Positions 52,401-61,400 of a stretch of 64,000 bases of DNA are shown here, in pieces. Location of the stretch: the NCBI GenBank assembly GCA_963573305.1, contig OY754329.1, positions 15,715,200 through 15,779,199 of the forward strand, read 5' to 3'. Source of the DNA: Pyrrhosoma nymphula (Eukaryota; Arthropoda; Insecta; Odonata; Coenagrionidae). Both the position numbers and the translations under genes were made by a program. The notes under the pieces were generated by a model. It was not told the DNA's origin. It worked only from the letters and a program-made list of their open reading frames with translations, and did no database searches. How positions within the stretch are numbered: position 1 is the stretch's first letter; each line of letters opens with the position of its first letter.

Positions 52401-55400
52401 TAAAAAAATACTTGGATACTATACCTATATAAAAAATTCAATTAATACAAAAGTAGACAATAATGTCAAGTAAAATCTGTTAAAATAAGCACCTACAGTT
52501 TTATCTCTCCAGCTGCTCTATTGGAATAGACAAATTCAAATACCAACATTTATCCATTGCTCAATGAATATTTCTGTAATATATTGGCATTTTGTGGACA
52601 ATATATCTACATAATTTTAGGTTTTGTAAAAATTTCCCCAACAACAAAATGTTGACAGAAAAGTTTTCTACTTCAAGTAAAATTATTTCACCAACAAATA
52701 CGCTGAGCTATGATAAAAACATTTTCTTATTTTTGTCAGTATGGACATACAGTGAAGTCTCTTTATCGTGAAATTCATGGGACCCAAAAATTTTCCATTT
52801 CGCTACATCAAATTTCACAATACAGGCAGTCCCCGAGTTACGGAAGCCTCAACTTATGTAAGTGGCAACCTTACCCAAAAAAAGACAATAATTACGAAAG
52901 TTGCGGATTTGGAAGGATGGTTGCCTGCTTTCAAGGGGCGCATATGCCGTAATTTTCGAATAATTTTTTTTTTAACTTCTGTAAATTTTGACTTACGCCG
53001 CTAGTGTTGGAACGCATCTATTACGTAACTTGGGGATTGCCTGTATGTAAAGAATTACAATGCACGCCGCTAGTGTTGGAACGCATCTATTACGTAACTT
53101 GGGGATTGCCTGTATGTAAAGAATTACAATGCACTGGCATCCTATTTCACACCATCTGTAACATGGCCCTTAAATGAAACAGGTTCTATGATTGACGGTA
53201 CTTATTTGTGTAAATTAATGAATGCTAAAGATTTTAAATAAATGATTTAATGACAAATATTGATTTTTTTCACACATTCCTTTTATTGTCAGTTTTTATT
53301 TTAATCCTTATCAAGCACACCTAAAATTAATGTTATGAAAAATACTATCAGTGAGCATTGTTTTCTCATGTCACACATTTAATTTGTATTAATCTGCTTT
53401 GAATATGAAATAATTTTATTACAATTTTTTCAGCTAAGATTTAAGCTATCCAAATAATTATTCTCTACCTCAATTTTTCGTTCAAAATTTTTTTGTCAAT
53501 GTCGGACTATGCAGAAGTATATAAGGCAGTAAATTATCTTCAAATACATACATAATCATTTTGACACATAAATGACCACAATGTTTTATGCGTAGTGATT
53601 GCTATTACATTGCCTTTGAAAGAGGGTGGTGGAAAGTAGTGGGGTCAGTTATAGCTATCATCCAAACTAGGGCTGAAACAAAATTGCGCCAAATGACCTT
53701 GCGCTAAGTGACGCATAACTGTATCAGCTAGCTATGAAATATTTGTGCTGGGGGAGTATGTATGTACATACACAGACTAGCAATAGGCCATCTCCTGAAG
53801 CGCTCATTAGTTAATTTGAATGAAATTAGTGAGCTACTATGTTTTCTGATCAAAAAAGTCTTTCATCTTGCATTGCTCCTCATAATTTTATTTTAAATTA
53901 TTTATTTATGTTCATCGTTGGCAAATACATGCATGGCTACGTCATAGACTATACATAGTACATATACATGAAAAGTAAGCTGAGAAGAAAAAGATAAACA
54001 CAGATAAATAATTATTATAACACAATATTAGCATCAGATTAGAAGTCAGTGAATCTTCTAAATATTCTGTGACACTATGATAACACCTCTTGTTTAGAAA
54101 ATATTTTACCCTCTTTTTAAATATGGAAGGTGAGCAGATAGCTTTAATTTCATTTGTAATTTTATTGAAAATTGTGAAAGCAGAACTTTCAGAAGCAGAA
54201 CTCTTAGGCAGAGAGAACTTGAGTACTGAATTATGAGTACATTATTTCTCGAGCGGGTGGTGTAATTATGGTAAGTGGCATTGGAAGGAAATTTGTCCAG
54301 GTTTATATAATATAGATGAATAATCAAATCTACCACAGTAAAAAAATAAGAATGGCATGAAATCACCTGGTGCAATGGAGCTAGATTTTATTCTTGCACT
54401 ATGCGGACCATGTTTTAGGTTTTTGGAACTACTTGCAGAGAATGCCTGATCAGGCAATTGCTCCTCCCCATTAACTAATGGCTTATACCTGAAAAAAATA
54501 AGCAAGGTAAGTGAAGAGTATAGAATGTCCACAGTTAATTTGTATTAGTTTCTTTACTTTTCCTTTCCTTTTTATTTCTCACTCACACACTCGATTGGGA
54601 ACTCACAAATAGTGGCCATGGCTAAGACAACTTCAGGAAACAAACAAATAAACAGTCTTAAACTTGTCAGGAAAGAACAAGGTTCTTGCAATAGACATGA
54701 TCAAAGATACTGTTTACATACAGATACATGAAGTGGAATATTAATCAGATGCAGATCCTCCATAGGGGAATGAGATATATATACGAGGGTAAGTCAATAA
54801 ATAAGTCGCAAACGTTACGCATACGTTACGTTAAGCTGTTATGAACATTTCATTGGGAACGCTCGGAACATCCACTGTACGGTTCCGTCTTAGCCTCCAG
54901 TGATTTTCATCTGTTTGGGCTCCTAAAAAAACACTTTTGAGGTTGACGTTTTGAAGATGATGATGCCATAGCCCAAGAAGTTATTCGTTGGCTGCAACAG
55001 CAACCGAAAGACTTCTTTGCCGCAGGCTATCAAGGACTTGTAAAGAGATGGGATAGGTGCTTGAATGCACAGGGTGAACATGTAGAAAAGTGAAATAAAT
55101 TCAGGAAGTTACTTTGATTATTATTGCCTCTATCCAGTTTTGCGACTTTTTATTGTCTTACCCTCGTATATATATATGTATAAATATGAAAACTTACCCA
55201 ACATGACATTCTGGAGGAGGAGAAGTCGTAGCATGCACGATTGAAATGGTAGTTTTCCTTGTGGTAACACCTGGAAAGAAAAGGATGTTAATCATTTCTA
55301 AAGCCAAATAAAAAAGGTAAAAAAATCATGTGATACTAAATACTTCATCTAAAAGACTTGAGGTTTTCTGAGCCAGAAACAAAAACTCTTAAACTCCCAT

Positions 55401-58400
55401 GACTTCCCTCAAAAGAGTCTAAAAAAAATGAAGATTTAAAACTAAAATAACATAAATATTTTTATATTTTAACACATTTGCGACGGTGGGACCCACCGGT
55501 GGGTCCCGGCTTTTCACACTCACGGGTGGAGGGATCCATGGGTGGGTCCCTCCACCATTTCAGAAATCCATTTCTTCATCAGCGATCTTCTAAACAATTT
55601 TTGAAACTGATGTTACCATAACAAGTGTCAATATAGTTAACATAAAAACTGTCTGAATTGGTTATCTAAGTGTTCCACCTCAAGCCCTGAAGATGAAACA
55701 ATGAAGTTTTGAAACGTTGGCGAGAGAAGATAAGCGATTTTTTTATAAATTACCAATTCTCCATAAAACAATTAATAGAATAGAGTGGTCAATAACAACT
55801 CTCATCAACCTAAAATTTATCACATTCATTTTCTTCCCTCCAGCGTATCTATTGTAAATGACACATGCATTTACCGGGCAGGTTCCAAGAAGCAGTTCCC
55901 CTTCATTGAGCATCTCAAACATGTATAGTAGGCACTCATCTGATCGGAGAGGCCATCACCCTTTTTTGCAAAATTATAATCAATCACAAGTTACGGTTTT
56001 ATATTTTTATACACCAGTTCTTGTCTTGGATGTAGACGGAACCAAATAAGCAGAGTAGGAGGGACCCTAGGAAATCATATTTCACTGTCTTTGGTGTATA
56101 TCTTTGCATCCATGCGCATGACTGCGTGCCACATCATTTGTGCAACCGCAATAATTGGAAAAATCACTGGTCTTCTGTCTTCCAACTTTATAACTTGCAT
56201 ACCTTTTTCTTCAGTACCTCTCCTCTCTTCAACTTTTTTGAAATTACCTCTTTTGGATTCCCACGTCTATTTTTTTTGCAAAGTTCCACAAGGATAGATG
56301 TTTTTGTCAACACATCCTCACAAAAAGAAACACTGGAGTAAAAATTGTTGACATATAACGTCCTACCCTCATTCACAAGTCCTGTAGCCAGCTCTAGAAC
56401 TATCTCTTTGAGCGTGTCCTTTTTGGCCATTTCCGGTAGTGTTACCTTTACCAGAATATATCTTCATCCTATAAGTGTATGCTTCAGGTGTACATAACTT
56501 AGAGACTTTGACTTCATTTTTGTGAGCCTTTCCAGGGATGTACGGACGGAAATGTAACCTGCCCCGCAAAGGTACCATTGACTCATATATTACAATTTTT
56601 CCCCCAAAAATGACAGTTGATTGAAAACACTAGCATATAACATCAAGCTATGGTTTTATCTTAGCCAACCTGTTTTCTGTTGTAGAAACTGCTGTGCTGT
56701 TAAAATGTTGGCACTTTATAATCATTCCAAGCGGTTGAGTTTCATTGTCATTCCAACGCAGTGGAGAATTCCAACCAAGTCGTATTGTTGGCAAATGGTT
56801 TACTACCATGCCATGAGAACTGAGATGAATCTTTTCATTTCTCTCACCGACATTTCCCTCCATTTCTTAATCAGAGATCTTCTTTTTGGCTTGGCAGATT
56901 CTAGGTGTTGGACTGTATATCTATTCGTTTCCATCACTATTAGTTCCAGCACTTCTTCAGTTAGGACACAACTGATTCCATTGCCTGCAAGCAACTGAGT
57001 TGTTGCCCTTACACGCAAGAATGTACAGGAAGCAAATAGCTAAAAGTTGGCCAATGAGTTGCATTCCTCTAAAATATATTTTAGGGTGCCGCTTTGGGGT
57101 GCAGATTGCCGCGCAGAGAAAATAACACCCCTCCTATAAAACAAAAAGCCACTAAAACACAGTTGATAAAAGTAATAAAATTAATAGCAAGGAGAAATAA
57201 ATATGGATTTCCCATAAGCATTAGCAAAATTTATGCACAGAATTTATCATAATAGCACCTGCAAGAGATGAGGAGTGGGAAAGTTATCGAAAGTGTGTTC
57301 CTTAGCTGGGAACCTGAAAGGCCACTTTCTCCACTATCCTTCCTCACCTCCTCCATATAAACACCCACAGTAATTTCAATAGTTTTACGGTAAACAGGGT
57401 TAACTCCGGTTTGGGTTTGAATGTCAAAGTCACGCCTCGGTACTGCATTGGGTTTTTTTCGCTTTCCTATGAAGATTATTGGAAGTTCAATGGTTCCTAA
57501 AGTTTGAATTTTTCCACTCCATCTTCTTCATGGGTTTTCTTCCCACAGCATTGTCCTGAAATGGATGGGGAGTGCATCCCTATCCACCCTCTGCAAGAGT
57601 GTCACAGCCGCAGCCAACTGCACACACAGCTGAACTTCATATCCCAGTCCTTACTCCTCTCACTGGGAGTTTCCCAGGTGGCCAGGTCCCCACTCTCACA
57701 ATACGCGACTTGTTATCTCCAGAAGAGTAACCATTGCTACCTGACTTCCTGTCCCGATGCTTATGTGGCCGGAATCCTTAGTGCGGAAGGGGTGATGTCC
57801 GAAGGTCTCCATTGTTCCTAGGTGGTTGCCGATGCCGAGACTCAGGTCATCTTCAACTTGGTCGGGAGACCTGACCAGCCGGAATTTCAGCTATTATTTC
57901 CCCAAAATATTAGGCTGGCACTCTTCACTGAGAGTATTAAAATATTCACCAAAAATATTGACAAATTATTATATTTAAAATATTCACCAGAATAATTTCG
58001 CAAGAATATTTTTAACGCAAATTCACGGAAATTCTTAGAACCAATAGAATAGCTCATATCAATGTTTCTTCCATGGATAAAACTGGTGGGGTTAAAAAAA
58101 AATCTGAAAGGGTTGAGACCGGTAAATTGGCCTGGTAAGCAGTAGTTAAGTAGCAGTAAGATACCGTGTTTTGCACACAGGTGCAGTTGTATAAATAAAT
58201 TAAAGTTATAAATTCATAGTTAAGATAGCATGCATTTTGATAAGAGATGTGCAACTTTCAGGCCATTTAAACATTTTGGTTGATAATAAATTAGGAAGCG
58301 TATAAACGTTATTAAATGTTATAATTTGTTATGAGATAAATTATTAAATGAAGTTTGTAATGAAGTGATTTATAACTAAGCATTTATGAGACTCAAAATC

Positions 58401-61400
58401 ACTCTCAACTTGAAGCATGGCAATTACACGCAACATAGGCGGACCATTGGATTTGTCGCGAGTAATGCATTACGATCCATGTAAATATAAATACATTCAA
58501 GTTAAGGTTTACTTTATAGTGGTTTAGCCAATGGAGTTATGCAAATCTCTCTACATGCCGTGATAATTGAGAAAAAGTTGTTCCGCAAAAATAAAGTCAG
58601 CATAAAAAAAAATAAATTTATAAATTTTACAAAAGCAAGATTGAGAAATAAGGTGCTTAAGTTTGACTGCCATCGAATCAATGGTATTTGCGTAGTAATC
58701 CCTGAGTGCTGGACATAGCTTCTCGTGGGCCAAAAATTGGGCTCTTTTTTTCCTTTCATCCCAAGAAACAATCTCTTATTACAGTTTTTTTAAGTTTTCT
58801 AGTAGTCGCTTCCCAGCTAGCACAGGATAGGCCGCATCCCTAAATATGAGGATAGTCCACATATATACCGTGGATAAGCCTATCTCGGCGCAGAGATAAA
58901 GTATGACGAATCCACTCCGTATTTGAGGCGAAATTAGAGATGAATTTCCGCATTTTCAGGGATACGCGTATCCTTACGTCGTTTTGACCAATACGGGCGG
59001 CGGACAACGATCGCAGCGCCATCGGGTGAGAATCTTAAGAACTATGTGAATAACACCACTACACGCACGTACCTAGCGGCTTTTACAGGAAATCAAAGGC
59101 GACAAACAAGAATTGTGGAAATCAGCCCGAATCTAGTGGCAAACTACAAAAATACGGATTTCTTCCCGTGCTTCTGCAAGTTCTGGCGGCTTCAGGTTCG
59201 TGAGCACCTACGCTTGCATTTATAGGTCGAGAAGTGATAATTAAAATCGAAAATTTTATTTCAATCCTACCATGCAATCATCATATTTTTATGCCTTTAC
59301 TAACTTCTATTTACATGTTTTCTGTGGTTATTGCCGGGTCCAGCGCTATGAGATCTCATTCACTGATTTTCATTTTATTATGGCCTTCTAACGGTTATGC
59401 ATTATTATTTTATTGACTCGACTTATTTCATTTTTATCTTTATTTAACACTTCACGGTCACATTCATGCCGCCAATTTTGAATGGCCATTTCATGCCCCA
59501 CCATTCATCGACTTAAGTGGGTTTTTTTTACTTACTTACTGCTACGCTTCGGAGTGATTACTTCTCTTGATCCTGGGCTCAAAATGATTAACACTAATGT
59601 CAATTTATCCATACTATTTATTATCATAAATACAGTCGCAGATCACTATCCATTTTTAGCCACGATGTTCTCTTCCAACACAAAGTACATGGCTTTTTTG
59701 AACCTCAACACTCTCATTCAACTTAAAATAACTCACTTTCGCTGGTGATTAGATTTATTCAATAATTACACTGCATATACCATTAAAGTACTGTGACACC
59801 CCCTCCCCAAACGCTTGCAATCGTGGAAAACAGGGATATTGAACGTGGAAGATAAGCTTATCCCCAAAATATCAGATTTCTCCAAGGATACGGCCAAATC
59901 TGTGCTAGCTGGGTTAACATAGAATGAAACAAGCTAAATGTTGATGCCAACTTCATAAGAATCAGCCGAGCCATTTTAGAGATATTAAGTCTCAAACTCA
60001 GGGTCGTAAACTTTCTGTGCAGAAAGTAGTTACCAAATAGATACAAGAAGCGAACTTCATAAACAAAAGAATCACTATCAAGCAAAATTTTAATACCAAC
60101 CTATAAATTTCACAATTTAGGTAACCGATAATAAAGAGTTCTTGAATTTTGCATTATTCCCCGTATTTCTCTGAATCGACCGTAATTTTGAGAGCAAGGA
60201 CTCAGTAACGGATTAATTTTCACCTAACGTATACAATGACTTCCGTAAATTTCGACTTACGCCACTAGGTTCGGAACGCATCTATTACGTCCCTAACTCA
60301 GGGACTGCCTGTAGTGAAATTCAATCCATAGTTCCTTTCAGTGACTTGGTGACAAGAATCCTAATGGAGGAAATTATTAATCCATAGGTTTCATTATGCC
60401 CTTTGTTTATGCTCTCATGTGGCTTCAGGATGTTATCTACGAATGAGAATCCTTCCAACATTAATGTTGCTTTGTCTGTTTATTATGCATTTATATTTAG
60501 CAGCCTAAATTACAGAGTTGTGGTTTGGGGTCAAGCCAGTTGTTCCTCAAGGCTATTTAGGCTTCAACAATGGGCACTCTGGATTTTAACTCGTATGTAT
60601 TAACAAATATGTGTAGTTACAGACAAATCTTCAAAGAACTTAATATTTTGACCCTTCCTTGTATTCACATATATTACGCCATCATGTATGTAAAAGATCA
60701 GCATCTAACCTTTGGTTTTACTGTGAATAATAATGTACTTGTGTATAACACCAGGAGAAATAAGGGCTTCAGAATTGTGTCACACAATCTTTCCTTGTTT
60801 GTTTGGACTATCCAATGTACAATGCAAGTTTTATGATCATTTGTCTGTTGACATCAAAGGTGCTCATAGTCTCCCTGGGTTTGAAGCAAAATTTAAAAAG
60901 TATTTACTTGCAAATACCTTCTATTCGGCAAATGAATTTCTAGCCATTTAATGTAATATATGCATTGTAAATGACATATCCTATAATTGTAAAAACGTAC
61001 TGGGATCAATAAAATGTATTAAGTATTGTCATTATATATCATTACTACTAGATTGATATTTTCCTTGGGGCAATGTGAGTTAGTTTATTCTTGTCTTTGT
61101 TTGGGGTCATTTGATTTTATATGTACACTGGAGCCACAAAGAAATGTTTCTCTCTTCCTCTCAAGTGAATCCGTTCTCTTGACTGCATATTCTGAATTTT
61201 TCTCCTTGACTTGGCAAGGAATATACGTTTTTGCTTCCCCAAAATTTTCTTTGAATTGGTGATTAATGCTAAGAGCTCAAATACCCATTTGATACAGATT
61301 AATGAACCCCAGAGCAATTGTGGGAAACCTGGTAGAACCACCACCCCTGTGATCATACAGAATTTCCACATCCTCATGTTCAGGCAGACAATACTGCTCT

